From: Thermodesulfitimonas autotrophica | GTDB taxonomy: Bacteria > Bacillota > Desulfotomaculia > Desulfotomaculales > Ammonificaceae | DNA length: 64,000 nt | Direction: 5' to 3' | NCBI RefSeq assembly: GCF_003815015.1 | Contig: NZ_RKRE01000002.1 | Coordinates: 496,001-560,000 of the forward strand | Shown: positions 25,747-34,114 of the stretch, one piece after another | Numbering within the stretch: the first letter of the stretch is position 1 | Layout: each line of letters starts with the position of its first letter | Program-made: the position numbers and the translations under genes | The notes under the pieces: model-generated | Told to the model about the DNA's origin: nothing | Seen by the model: the letters and a program-made list of their open reading frames with translations, nothing else | Database searches by the model: none

Positions 25747-26616
25747 ATGGAAAACCGGTGGCCGCGGATCAGTGTGGTGACGCCGTCATACAACCAGGGG
25801 CGCTTTTTGGAGCAGTGCATCCGCTCGGTGTTGAATCAAGGATACGCCAACTTGGAGTACATTATCATTGACGGAGGCTCCACCGACAACTCGGTAGAAA
25901 TCATCCGGAAATACGAAAAGCACCTGGCGTACTGGGTGAGCGAACCCGACGAGGGACAATACCACGCGCTCAACAAGGGCTTTGCCCGCTCCACCGGTGA
26001 AATTATGGCCTGGCTTAACGCGGACGACCTGTACCCTCCCTGGACCCTGTGCGTCGTTGCGGATATATTTCGCAACTTTAGTGACGTAGAATGGATCTCA
26101 AGCCTCTACCCGCTCACCTGGAACGAAGAAGGCTGGGCGGTGCAGTGTGTGCCTTTGCCAGGCTTCAGCCGCCGGGCTTTTCTGTCCGGCCGGAAAATCC
26201 AGCAGGAATCAACCTTCTGGCGCAGAACCCTGTGGGAACGGGCTGGAGGATGCCTTGACGTGGGTTTTAGTCTGGCTGCCGATTTTGAGTTGTGGGCACG
26301 GTTCTGGCAGCACGCCGAATTGTACGGGGTTGCCGTCCCGTTAGGCGGGATTCGCAACCATGAGGGGCGGCGGGCAATCCGCCACCGGAAGGAATACGCG
26401 GCGGAGGCAAGAGAAGTCTTGAGGCGTTACGGTGGGCGGCCTCCTACCCGACTTGGAGTTACCGCCCGCAAATTCTTATCCTTTACCCAAGCTTTACCGG
26501 CAGACAAGGTGCCTAAACCTTTCCAGTTCCTCCTGCCACGCCTGGGCTTTTCTAAAGGAAAGGTTATTTTTTCCGATAACGGGGTATGGAGAAAACACGC
26601 CGTTTATTTCCTTTAG
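25747..26616 (+). CDS. GT2 family glycosyltransferase
   Basis: 289 residues, GT-A fold. RISVVTPSYNQGRFLEQCI and YIIIDGGSTDNSVEIIRKY form the nucleotide-binding part; the metal-binding DxD equivalent is WLNADDLYPPW. FWRRTLWERAGGCLD followed by DFELWARFW is the typical acceptor-side block of inverting GT2 enzymes. I use ATG 25747, with GGAG nine bases upstream, because the in-frame TTG 25732 overlaps that ribosome binding site. It is the only intact GT2 in the locus; a deleted GT2 copy lies at 32320. Confidence 0.88.
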   Translation: MENRWPRISVVTPSYNQGRFLEQCIRSVLNQGYANLEYIIIDGGSTDNSVEIIRKYEKHLAYWVSEPDEGQYHALNKGFARSTGEIMAWLNADDLYPPWTLCVVADIFRNFSDVEWISSLYPLTWNEEGWAVQCVPLPGFSRRAFLSGRKIQQESTFWRRTLWERAGGCLDVGFSLAADFELWARFWQHAELYGVAVPLGGIRNHEGRRAIRHRKEYAAEAREVLRRYGGRPPTRLGVTARKFLSFTQALPADKVPKPFQFLLPRLGFSKGKVIFSDNGVWRKHAVYFL

Positions 26617-26636
26617 TGTACTGTTAGGAGGCTGCC

Positions 26637-27506
26637 TTGAAAGAGATCGTAAACCGCCTTGTGAAAAAGGCATTCTTACAAATGGGTTTCGAATTGCGGC
26701 GGGTCTCCCGCCAAGACCCTTTTCCCCGGAACTCTCTCCTCGGAGCACTCCACCAAGTACGGAAACAAGGCTGGCAGCCCCGTACCTGCATTGATGTGGG
26801 CGCGGCCCTCGGTGACTTCAGCCTGGCATGTGCGCGGATCTTCCCTGAGGCGCAATACCTCCTGATCGAACCGCTAAAAGAATATGAACCCTTTCTCACT
26901 GCAGCCGTACGCCAGCTTCCCGGGGCAAAGTACATCCCGGTGGCTGCTACCGTGCGAGACGGTTCTGTTGCCATTTATGTTCATAAAGACCTCGTAGGTT
27001 CATCGCTCTACCGGGAAAAAGAAGGACCAGCGGTAGACGGGGTCGCGAGAACCGTCTCTGCTATGACGCTGGACAGGCTCTGTCAGGAATACAACACCGC
27101 CGGACCGTATTTGCTCAAGATAGACGTTCAGGGTGCGGAATTGGAGGTGCTCAAAGGGGCGGAAAAGGCTCTGCAGGAGGCTGAGTACGTTATTCTCGAA
27201 ACATCGTTCTTCCGGTTTTTCCACGGCGGTCCGGAGTTTAACGCCGTTATGAAGTTTATGGAGGAGCGGGGGTTTGTGCCCTACGACATCTGGGGCCTTA
27301 AGTACCGCCCCCTTGACCGGGCGCTGGCCCAGGCGGATGTCGCGTTTGTTAAGGAAGACGGAATCTTCCGGAAATCGCACATCTACGCCACACCAGAGCA
27401 GCGTGCCGCGCAGGACGCCAGTTTCCAAAGGGTGATCGCCGCGAGGCGCCAGAAGTTACCACGGCAAACGAAAACCGGGAGACGGCCGGAGGAAAAACAA
27501 ACGTGA
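26637..27506 (+). CDS. FkbM family methyltransferase
   Basis: 289 residues. Motif I is TCIDVGAALGDFSLACARIF, motif II is YLLIEPLKEYEPFL, and LLKIDVQGAELEVLKGAEKA is the FkbM signature. The C-terminal 35 residues are rich in Arg, Lys and Gln and may be unstructured. The start is TTG 26637 with AGGAGG five bases upstream. It overlaps the next glycosyltransferase by 4 bp. It shares only the family with the FkbM gene at 19562, so two different methylations are likely. Confidence 0.88.
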   Translation: MKEIVNRLVKKAFLQMGFELRRVSRQDPFPRNSLLGALHQVRKQGWQPRTCIDVGAALGDFSLACARIFPEAQYLLIEPLKEYEPFLTAAVRQLPGAKYIPVAATVRDGSVAIYVHKDLVGSSLYREKEGPAVDGVARTVSAMTLDRLCQEYNTAGPYLLKIDVQGAELEVLKGAEKALQEAEYVILETSFFRFFHGGPEFNAVMKFMEERGFVPYDIWGLKYRPLDRALAQADVAFVKEDGIFRKSHIYATPEQRAAQDASFQRVIAARRQKLPRQTKTGRRPEEKQT

Positions 27507-28624
27507 CCGCACGAGAGCAGCTAAGGGTGGCGGTTCTTTACCCGGCAAACCTCGCGTCGCCCAGAGCAACACCAACCCGCGCCCGCATTAATATCCAGGC
27601 AATCGGGCAAAAGGTGGCTCTTCACGTCATCGCAGAGGCGGGAGATTCAGGGAGCCCGGCCTCAACAACCTGTTCCGGAGATAGAGGCGGGGACAGCAAG
27701 GGCCGGGAATTTTCCCGGTTAGGGTTTTTCCGGTACACACGCCGGGCGTTGCGACAGTTGGAAGCGATAAAGCCGGATGTTATCCACGCGATTACCACCG
27801 TCGCCGCGCTGCCGGCAGCGCTTTACAAGCGCCGTCACCCTTCCACCAGGTTTATATTCGAAATGCACGGTTTGGCTTACTTCGAACAACAGGACCTGCG
27901 AATAGGTAAACGGCTGGCGCTGGGATTTCTCGACTACTGGGGCGCTAAGCATGCCGATGCGATAATAGCGATGAGCCATACCCAGCGCGATTTGCTCCAA
28001 CGAATATACCGCGCTCGTCCGGAGAAAATCCATGTCCTGTGGGGGCCGGTTGATCTGGACCTCTTCTCTTACAAGGAGCCCCGTCCTTCACCACCTTTCG
28101 TTGTCGGGTACTGCGGCAACGACTGCTTCTGGCAGGGTTTGGCGACCATCTTTGAAGCCTCCCGGATCCTGGAACCCCACCCGGAAATCCACTTTCTCCT
28201 TATGGGGTTCCCTAAGGAACGCTACCTGGGGATCGGTCTCCCCAACGTTACCTTTACAGGACCAATATCCCGCGCGGAGACCCCCGGCTACTTGAGTCGC
28301 TGCCACGTCTTACTTTCCCCGCGGATAGGGCATCCGGCCACGGAAACCCAGTACCCCTTCAAACTTTCCGCCTACTTGGCCGCGGGGCGGCCCGTTGTCG
28401 TTACGGCAGTTAACGACCAGCCAGCCGTGGTGCGGCAGGCGGATTGCGGTTTTATAGTACCGCCGGGAAACGCTCGTGCGCTAGCCGAAGCGATTCTCGA
28501 CTTATACCGGATGCCTGAGAGCCAGAGACTCTTTCTGGGCCGCAACGCGCGCCTTTTTGCCGAACGCCATCTTTCATTGGGGCATCTATCCGATATGCTT
28601 TTACAGATTTACAGAAACTCGTAA
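27503..28624 (+). CDS. GT4 family glycosyltransferase
   Basis: 373 residues, GT-B fold. The donor side contains VVGYCGNDCFWQGLATIFEA and ETQYPFKLSAYLAAGRPVVV, a variant of the EX7E block with E in ETQ and no second glutamate where usual, so the catalytic geometry may differ from the neighbours. The acceptor side has FIFEMHGLAYFEQQDLRIG. The start is GTG 27503 overlapping the previous stop (GTGA). A promoter-bearing gap of about 110 bp follows. Confidence 0.82.
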   Translation: MTAREQLRVAVLYPANLASPRATPTRARINIQAIGQKVALHVIAEAGDSGSPASTTCSGDRGGDSKGREFSRLGFFRYTRRALRQLEAIKPDVIHAITTVAALPAALYKRRHPSTRFIFEMHGLAYFEQQDLRIGKRLALGFLDYWGAKHADAIIAMSHTQRDLLQRIYRARPEKIHVLWGPVDLDLFSYKEPRPSPPFVVGYCGNDCFWQGLATIFEASRILEPHPEIHFLLMGFPKERYLGIGLPNVTFTGPISRAETPGYLSRCHVLLSPRIGHPATETQYPFKLSAYLAAGRPVVVTAVNDQPAVVRQADCGFIVPPGNARALAEAILDLYRMPESQRLFLGRNARLFAERHLSLGHLSDMLLQIYRNS

Positions 28625-28639
28625 ACCTTAAATTCCACC

Positions 28640-28668
28640 TAACACGAGGCGGTTCTCCGTAGTATACT
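28640..28668 (+). promoter_or_regulatory. Possible promoter of the glycosyltransferase-ugd-uxs unit
   Basis: TAACAC and TATACT are 17 bases apart, with TAG before the -10 as at the gmd promoter. Transcription would begin near 28675, which argues against a start codon at TTG 28682 for the following gene. Confidence 0.45.
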
Positions 28669-28732
28669 GAGAAGGTAAAACTTGCGGCATTCTCAGACAG
28701 AAAATTTGCGTGAAGGTGGAGCGGAGCCGAGA

Positions 28733-29887
28733 TTGGCTGCAAAACATCTGCTCTTACTCAACACCAACCTTGCCGTTGGCGGGGCGGAGCGGCAGATGCT
28801 CCATGTGGCCCGGCACCTGGACCCTGCGCGGTGGGAAACCACCATTCTCTTGCTGGCTAAAGAAGGACTCTTCTGCCGTGACGTCCCTGCGGGCGTCCAG
28901 CTCGCCGCGCTTGCCCCTCAGCAGCCTGAGGGGATGGCGGCCAAGCTCACCTGGGCGGCGAAGTTGGTCCCTGCCCTGCGCCGCTTTCTCCGCCAGCACG
29001 CGCCTGACCTGGTGCTCACCTTCCTCTGGCTGCCGACGCTGGTATGCGCGCTCGCGTTCCGGGGCTTGGCGCATAAGCCGCAGCTCGTCTGGTCGGTCCA
29101 GTCGGACCTGGAGGTTGATTTCGCCACCAGGTGGCTCGGCGGCCTGCGGGCCGCGCTGGTCAAGCGTTTCATCCCGCCGCAGGTGGCCCATTACATAGCG
29201 ATTTCCCAGGGGGTGGCGGAAAAGACGGCCAGGGTCCTGGCGGCGCCGCAGGAAAGGATCACCGTCATCCCCAACGCCATTGATTTAGCAACCATCGAGC
29301 AGCTGAAAAGTCAACCGGTGGCAGGGATACCCCCAAAACCGCCGGGGCGGCTGCGGCTCATTTCCGTCGGCCGGCTGGCCCCACAGAAAGCCCACCACGA
29401 CCTGATAGCCGCCTTCGCGTTAGCAGCAAAGGAGGCGCCGCAGGATTTAGAACTGGTGATTTTGGGGGAAGGGCCCGAGCGGCAGCGCCTCGAAGCGCTG
29501 CGGGAAGAGTTGGGGTTGACGGACCAGATCCTGCTTCCCGGCGCGGTCGCCAACCCTTACGCCTGGTTAGCGCAGGCAGACATTTTTGTCCTCGCTTCCC
29601 ACTGGGAACCTTTTGGCATCGTTATCACCGAAGCGCTGGCCGTTGGTCTACCGGTCATCAGCACCGCTACCGACGGCGGGAGGGACATCCTAGAAGGAAC
29701 CCGCGCTGGCATTCTCGTCCCCGCAGGGGACGTGGCGGCGCTTGCCCAGGCGATCGCAGATCTGGTAAGCAACGCGCCGAAACGCGCTGCTTTGAGCCGC
29801 GTCGCGCGCTCGCTCGCAGCGCAATTCGACGTCAGTAGCGTCGTTCCTCGTTACGAGGCGGTCTTAAAACAGGTATTACCGCCGTAA
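28733..29887 (+). CDS. GT4 family glycosyltransferase
   Basis: 384 residues, GT-B fold. HLLLLNTNLAVGGAERQMLH gives the GG-loop of the acceptor domain; the donor domain has RLISVGRLAPQKAHHDLIAA, LVILGEGPERQRLEALREEL and the EX7E block ASHWEPFGIVITEALAVGLP. I prefer TTG 28733, which follows GCGGAG at six bases and lies sensibly behind the promoter at 28640; the longer frame from TTG 28682 adds 17 residues without resemblance to the family. Ten bases after its stop the next gene begins. Confidence 0.83.
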   Translation: MAAKHLLLLNTNLAVGGAERQMLHVARHLDPARWETTILLLAKEGLFCRDVPAGVQLAALAPQQPEGMAAKLTWAAKLVPALRRFLRQHAPDLVLTFLWLPTLVCALAFRGLAHKPQLVWSVQSDLEVDFATRWLGGLRAALVKRFIPPQVAHYIAISQGVAEKTARVLAAPQERITVIPNAIDLATIEQLKSQPVAGIPPKPPGRLRLISVGRLAPQKAHHDLIAAFALAAKEAPQDLELVILGEGPERQRLEALREELGLTDQILLPGAVANPYAWLAQADIFVLASHWEPFGIVITEALAVGLPVISTATDGGRDILEGTRAGILVPAGDVAALAQAIADLVSNAPKRAALSRVARSLAAQFDVSSVVPRYEAVLKQVLPP

Positions 29888-29896
29888 GGCAGGATA

Positions 29897-31339
29897 ATGA
29901 GTAAAAACAACGAACTCTACGTTCAGAAAAACGCACTCTGCGCTTTGAAGGCTGGAGATGATGGGGTGAAGGTTACCGTTATCGGCACCGGCTGGGTGGG
30001 TTTAACTACCGCAGCGGTCTTCGCTTTCTTAGGAAATGACGTGATCGGCTACGACGTGAACGAAAAACTGATTGAAGAGTTGCGGGCGGGGAGGGTGCCG
30101 TTTTTTGAACCCCACCTGGAGGAACTCACCCGCGAGGGCCTGGCTAACCGGCGGCTCAGTTTTACTACCGACATTGGCGCCGCCCTATCAACCGCAGAGA
30201 TTATATTCCTCGCTGTTGGCACCCCGCCTGCCCCGGATGGACGCGGGGTGGAGATGAGCTTTGTCAGCCGCGCCGCTACCGTCATCGGCGAAAACCTGCG
30301 GCCTGGGAAGCTGCGGGTAGTGGTCAACAAGAGCACCGTTCCGGTTGGGTCGAACGGCTGGGTCGACTCCTTCATCCGCCAGGGGCTCGCGCAACAAGGA
30401 GATGCGGGCCCGGTGGATTTCGTAGTTGCCAGTAACCCGGAGTTTTTGCGGGAAGGATCGGCCATTGCCGACACCCTCTACCCCGACCGGGTGGTTATCG
30501 GGGCCACCGACGCGCGGGCGATAGAAGCGCTGACCCGGCTTTACCACCCCATTTTAACGCAGGACTTTACCCCACCCTCCTTTCTCCCCCGTCCGGCAGG
30601 CCGGGGAAAGGTGCCGTTAGTCGTAGTTGACCCGGTCACCGCCGAGCTAATAAAATACGCCGCCAACGCCTTTTTAGCCACGAAAATCAGCTTCATCAAC
30701 GAAATCGCTAACTTGTGCGATTTCGTAGGGGCCAACGTGAAGGATGTTGCCCGCGGCATCGGCCTTGACCACCGGATTGGCGAAGCATTCTTGAACGCCG
30801 GTATCGGTTGGGGCGGCAGCTGTTTTCCCAAAGACGTGATTGCCCTTATCAGGGAAGCAGAGGCTTACGGGTACGAGGCGAAGCTACTCAAGGCAGCGTA
30901 CGAAGTAAACGCCGCCCAGCGTTTCGTCGTGATCCGAAAGCTCCAGGAAGTTTTGAAAACTGTTCGCGGCAAGACCATTGGAATTCTCGGCCTCGCCTTC
31001 AAGCCGAACACTGACGACCTACGCGGCGCCCCCGCTCTGGATATCATCCGCAAACTCGGCGAACTCGGGGCGATTGTGCGGGCTTACGACCCGGTAGCGA
31101 TGCACCGGTGCCGCGCAGAAGTGCCCGACTTACCAGCGAGCTATGCGAATGACATTTACAACCTCGCCACGGGAGCTGACGCCCTTGTCTTGGTTACTGA
31201 GTGGGAGGAGTTTACGCAAGCCAACTGGGCCGATATTGCGCGCTTAATGCGGACCCCTGTGGTTATTGACGGTCGAAATGCTTTAAACAAAAAATACCTG
31301 GAGGGATTAGGCTTTGTCTACCGTGGCGTGGGAGTTTGA
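29897..31339 (+). CDS. ugd: UDP-glucose 6-dehydrogenase
   Basis: 480 residues. The NAD-binding loop is [20 protein letters not shown] at about 26-45, preceded by a 24-residue extension that is unusual; a shorter start at GTG 29966 (VKVTVIG) is possible. NKSTVPVGS and [12 protein letters not shown] are typical of UDP-glucose rather than UDP-HexNAc dehydrogenases, and the catalytic cysteine lies in [12 protein letters not shown] loop at about 233-243 ([11 protein letters not shown]) is extra. The product UDP-glucuronate feeds the decarboxylase immediately downstream and the epimerase at 6413. It overlaps the next gene by 26 bp. Confidence 0.9.
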   Translation: MSKNNELYVQKNALCALKAGDDGVKVTVIGTGWVGLTTAAVFAFLGNDVIGYDVNEKLIEELRAGRVPFFEPHLEELTREGLANRRLSFTTDIGAALSTAEIIFLAVGTPPAPDGRGVEMSFVSRAATVIGENLRPGKLRVVVNKSTVPVGSNGWVDSFIRQGLAQQGDAGPVDFVVASNPEFLREGSAIADTLYPDRVVIGATDARAIEALTRLYHPILTQDFTPPSFLPRPAGRGKVPLVVVDPVTAELIKYAANAFLATKISFINEIANLCDFVGANVKDVARGIGLDHRIGEAFLNAGIGWGGSCFPKDVIALIREAEAYGYEAKLLKAAYEVNAAQRFVVIRKLQEVLKTVRGKTIGILGLAFKPNTDDLRGAPALDIIRKLGELGAIVRAYDPVAMHRCRAEVPDLPASYANDIYNLATGADALVLVTEWEEFTQANWADIARLMRTPVVIDGRNALNKKYLEGLGFVYRGVGV

Positions 31340-32330
31340 GCCGGGAGACTATTTCCGCGGGAAAAAGGCCCTGGTGACCGGGGCTGCCGGTTTTTTGGGC
31401 AGCCACCTCGTTGATAAGCTCCTCGCCGCCGGCTGCCGTGTCGTCGGCGTGGATAACCTGAGCACCGGAAACCTTGCTAACCTGCGCGCCGCGCTGAAAA
31501 ACCCGCTCTTTTCGTTTATAAAGGCCGATGTCACGGAAAATCTGGTTCTGGAAGAGGACTTTGACTTCATCTTCCATTTGGCCAGCCCCGCCAGCCCGGT
31601 GGATTACCGCCGCCTGAGCATCGAAACCATGCTGGTCAACGGCCTGGGGACGAAAAACCTCCTGGACCTGGCGCTCGAGTCCCAGGCCGTTTTTTTGCTC
31701 GCCAGCACCTCGGAGGTTTACGGCAACCCGCTGGTCCACCCCCAACCGGAAAGTTACTGGGGCAACGTGAACCCCATCGGCCCCCGGGCCTGCTACGACG
31801 AAAGCAAGCGCTTCGCCGAAGCACTGACGATGGAATACCACCGCCGCTACGGGTGTGATGTGCGCATCGCCCGGATTTTCAACACCTACGGGCCACGGAT
31901 GCGCCTCAACGACGGGAGGGTCGTGCCGAATTTCATCAGTCAGGCGCTGCGGGGGGAACCGCTAACGGTTTACGGTAACGGGCGGCAGACGCGCAGCTTC
32001 GTTTACGTTGCTGATGAGATAGAAGGGTTGCTCCGCCTCGCAGCCGCACCGCACGCGGCAGGCGAAGTGGTGAACTTAGGGAACCCGGAAGAGAAAAGCA
32101 TCCTCGAGTTCGCGCAGCTTGTAGCTCGTCTGGTGGGTGTCGAATGCGTCATTGAATACAAGGAGCTGCCCCCAGACGATCCAACCCGGCGCTGCCCAGA
32201 CATCAGCAAGGCACAAAAGTTGCTTGGCTGGCAACCCAAAACACCTCTGGAAGAAGGCTTGCGCGCCACCATAGCTTTCTTTAAGCAGGAGCTCCGGCTC
32301 CCCGGCGAGGAGAATAAGGATGTCAGATAG
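31314..32330 (+). CDS. uxs: UDP-glucuronate decarboxylase (UDP-xylose synthase)
   Basis: 338 residues. [20 protein letters not shown] is the NAD loop; [33 protein letters not shown] and [15 protein letters not shown] (Tyr-x-x-x-Lys) are the distinctive UXS motifs, and [20 protein letters not shown] completes the fingerprint. It converts UDP-glucuronate to UDP-xylose. The start is TTG 31314, eight bases after a GGAGG site within ugd; GTG 31323 is a shorter alternative. Coupling to ugd by overlap indicates dedicated UDP-xylose supply to the glycan. Confidence 0.92.
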   Translation: MSTVAWEFEPGDYFRGKKALVTGAAGFLGSHLVDKLLAAGCRVVGVDNLSTGNLANLRAALKNPLFSFIKADVTENLVLEEDFDFIFHLASPASPVDYRRLSIETMLVNGLGTKNLLDLALESQAVFLLASTSEVYGNPLVHPQPESYWGNVNPIGPRACYDESKRFAEALTMEYHRRYGCDVRIARIFNTYGPRMRLNDGRVVPNFISQALRGEPLTVYGNGRQTRSFVYVADEIEGLLRLAAAPHAAGEVVNLGNPEEKSILEFAQLVARLVGVECVIEYKELPPDDPTRRCPDISKAQKLLGWQPKTPLEEGLRATIAFFKQELRLPGEENKDVR

Positions 32331-32521
32331 GGTCCTTTCTGTGGTCATCCCAGTTTACAACGAAGCCAAAACTACCTGCCAAAATCCTCAAGCAAAAAGT
32401 AAGGTTTCGCGAGGTCCCCATTTCTTACAAAGGCCGCTCCTTCGCGGAAGGGAAAAAGATTAGTTGGCGGGACGCTTTCGCCGCCTGCTGGACGCTGATC
32501 AAGTACAGGTTCGTTGATTAA
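32320..32521 (+). pseudogene. GT2 glycosyltransferase with large internal deletion
   Basis: ATG 32320, overlapping the uxs stop, starts [18 protein letters not shown], the N-terminus of a polyprenol-phosphate mannosyltransferase-like GT2. After codon 18 the sequence jumps, in another frame, to AKILKQKVRFREVPISYKGR and SFAEGKKISWRDAFAACWTL ending IKYRFVD-stop, the C-terminus of the same family. About 150 residues including the DxD site are lost. Junction near 32375. Confidence 0.85.
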
Positions 32522-32537
32522 AGCATCCCCGCGAATA

Positions 32538-32617
32538 GGCAGGATGCTGGTGGGGCTTCCCGAGGCGGAGGCGCTCGCGGCCTCTTTCCCCTATCAGGGG
32601 CTGCGGGCTGGGGTTAC
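32538..32617 (+). repeat. 80-bp direct repeat, copy A, left of vapBC
   Basis: This segment matches 33797-33876 at about 68 of 80 positions without gaps. In the same frame both copies encode GGMLVGVPETRAL-like and YQRLRAGVT-like residues; here the frame reads GRMLVGLPEAEALAASFPYQ and ends at TAG 32690. The source protein is not recognised. The remainder of 32522-32785 is GC-rich and carries no other gene I can support. Confidence 0.75.
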
Positions 32618-32785
32618 CTCCGCCTGCGGGCTGGCGGCGGTGGCCTGGGAGGCGGCCGGCGGGCTGGCGGCGGATACGCGGGGAAGTTAGGTTTAAAATA
32701 AGGCTTGGAGGTGGGTTCAGTAGGCCTCCAAGTAAAGGGGCGCTGGTGCATACTGTGTAAAAGCCAAAAGGCGCTCCTTGAACCG

Positions 32786-32814
32786 TTGACACCGGAGAAG
32801 AAAAAGACTAAAAT
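32786..32814 (+). promoter_or_regulatory. Promoter of vapBC
   Basis: TTGACA and TAAAAT at the ideal 17-base spacing make this the best sigma-A promoter in the window. The start point would fall near 32821, inside the palindrome at 32816-32829. Confidence 0.75.
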
Positions 32815-32815
32815 T

Positions 32816-32829
32816 GTACCGATAGGTAC
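32816..32829 (+). promoter_or_regulatory. Palindromic operator candidate at the vapBC start point
   Basis: GTACC-GATA-GGTAC is a perfect inverted repeat straddling the expected transcription start. AbrB-type antitoxins usually repress their own operon together with the toxin, so this is the likely binding site. A GTACGAATTC follows at 32842. Confidence 0.55.
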
Positions 32830-32869
32830 GCCTCTAAAGTTGTACGAATTCAGAGAGAAGGGGTAAGTG

Positions 32870-33193
32870 ATGAAGGCCGCAAAAGTCCGGAAAAAGCCAC
32901 CGGGTGAACGGGCGCACTTAGAGGCAAAAAGGACACAGTGGATCTTGAAGCTCAACCCTAAAGGGCAGGCGACTATCCCTTTGGAAGTGCGCCGGGTGCT
33001 CGGTGTTGGCGGCGAGTGCCGGGAATTGAAATTGGTGGCGATGGAAGACGGGTTTCGCCTCTTACCCCACAAGCCGCCCCTCCCGGTCCACCAGTATATC
33101 GGTTATTGCGCCGAAGAGCTGGCAGAGGTAGAGGACCCTGTAGCCTTCGTGCGGGAACTCCGGGGCCGCCCGGCCGGTACGCCGGAAGAATAG
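32870..33193 (+). CDS. vapB: AbrB/SpoVT-type antitoxin
   Basis: 107 residues. Residues 25-60 form the swapped-hairpin AbrB fold: TQWILKLNPKGQATIPLEVR followed by RVLGVGG. The N-terminal 24 residues are basic and the C-terminal 45 would wrap the toxin. I use ATG 32870 (AAGGGG six bases upstream); GTG 32867 adds one residue. It lies 4 bp upstream of the PIN gene. The promoter and operator immediately upstream support an autonomous module. Confidence 0.85.
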   Translation: MKAAKVRKKPPGERAHLEAKRTQWILKLNPKGQATIPLEVRRVLGVGGECRELKLVAMEDGFRLLPHKPPLPVHQYIGYCAEELAEVEDPVAFVRELRGRPAGTPEE

Positions 33194-33197
33194 CCTT

Positions 33198-33698
33198 ATG
33201 CAAACAGCCGTTGACACTAACCTGCTGATCATCCTGCTCCGGGGAAAACCCGCGGCGCAGGCGCAATTGGTGGCGGAAACACTGTTAGAGTATGACCGGC
33301 AAGGCCGACTGGTAATCTGCCCGGCAGTTTGGGCAGAGCTGCGGGTATTGATTAGTGAGCAAAAGCTAACTTCCTTCCTTAAGGATAACCGCATCGTAAT
33401 TGACTGGGAAGTGCCACCGGATGTATGGGCCGCAGCAGCAGAAGCCTTTGCCTGGTACCTACAGCGGCGCCGGTCGGCAGGCGCACTTTATTATTGCGCC
33501 TGCGGTCAGGAAATCAGCCCGGCGTGTCCTCAGTGCGGCAGGCCTCAAGGCTTTCCCCGTCATATCTTGCCGGACTTCCTCATCGGCGCTCACGCCCTGC
33601 ACCGCGCTAACCTGCTTCTCACCGCCGATAAGGGGATTCCAGGTAGGTATTTCCCCGAACTTAAAGTGATCAATCCGCTGGATAAGCCACTAAGTTGA
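33198..33698 (+). CDS. vapC: PIN-domain toxin with inserted zinc-ribbon-like segment
   Basis: 166 residues. The four acidic residues of a PIN RNase are in place: D6 (AVDTNLL), E47 (VWAELRVL), D126 (ILPDFLIGAHAL) and D144 (LLTADKG). Between about 96 and 121 there is an insertion YYCACGQEISPACPQCGRPQ with C100, C102, C110 and C113, spaced like a small zinc ribbon, just before the third acidic residue. Ordinary VapC proteins pass straight from the basic helix to RHILPDFLIGAHAL. The insert may change RNA recognition or stability. It starts at ATG 33198 and is followed by a relic. Confidence 0.87.
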   Translation: MQTAVDTNLLIILLRGKPAAQAQLVAETLLEYDRQGRLVICPAVWAELRVLISEQKLTSFLKDNRIVIDWEVPPDVWAAAAEAFAWYLQRRRSAGALYYCACGQEISPACPQCGRPQGFPRHILPDFLIGAHALHRANLLLTADKGIPGRYFPELKVINPLDKPLS

Positions 33699-33997
33699 AG
33701 AAAGATAACCTTGGAACATCACCGGGAAACCGCTGCGTTCATTCCTTAACAGCTAAGTCCGCCTCCCTCGGCACCCACCAGGCCGCCTTCGTCTCCGGCG
33801 GGATGCTGGTGGGGGTTCCCGAAACCCGGGCGCTCACGGCCTCTTTTCTCTACCAGAGGCTGCGGGCTGGGGTTACTTTTTTTGTTCGGCCTGGTTTCGC
33901 TGCTCCCGGGGCGAGCATCCAGGAGATAGTGACTGGACGCAACAAAACCTTCCTAAGAGTACAAGAAGCTGCGAAATATCCCGCCGGAATTGAATAA
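33695..33997 (+). pseudogene. Unrecognised 100-codon ORF, probably a relic, containing repeat copy B
   Basis: TTG 33695 overlaps the vapC stop and opens a 100-codon frame. Its middle (THQAAFVSGGMLVGVPETRA, then YQRLRAGVTFFV) is homologous to the frame in repeat copy A at 32538. The flanking parts do not match copy A. I do not recognise the family. The poly-T tract at 33876-33883 lies exactly where the similarity ends, which suggests that the C-terminal part is out of its original frame. Treated as a decayed gene; a small functional protein cannot be excluded. Confidence 0.4.
33797..33876 (+). repeat. 80-bp direct repeat, copy B, right of vapBC
   Basis: Ungapped partner of 32538-32617, same orientation, about 85 percent identical by eye. 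The two copies are 1,259 bp apart and bracket the vapBC promoter, operator and both genes. Substitutions lie partly at third codon positions of the shared frame, as expected for two old coding copies. Confidence 0.75.
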
Positions 33998-34060
33998 AAG
34001 TGGGTGACCTTACGGAAGAAGACGTGATAGGCAGGAATTTACCGGTTAGTGGGCGAAAAT

Positions 34061-34080
34061 CTACTACAGTTAGGTAGTAG
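34061..34080 (+). promoter_or_regulatory. Inverted repeat upstream of the Nudix gene
   Basis: CTACTAC and GTAGTAG are exact inverted copies separated by AGTTAG. The site lies 35 bp before the ATG of the Nudix gene and could be an operator or an RNA hairpin in its leader. No T run follows, so it is not an intrinsic terminator. The rest of 33998-34114 shows no gene. Confidence 0.5.
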
Positions 34081-34114
34081 TATCGAATACGCAGAGGCTA
34101 TTTCTTAATCAAGG

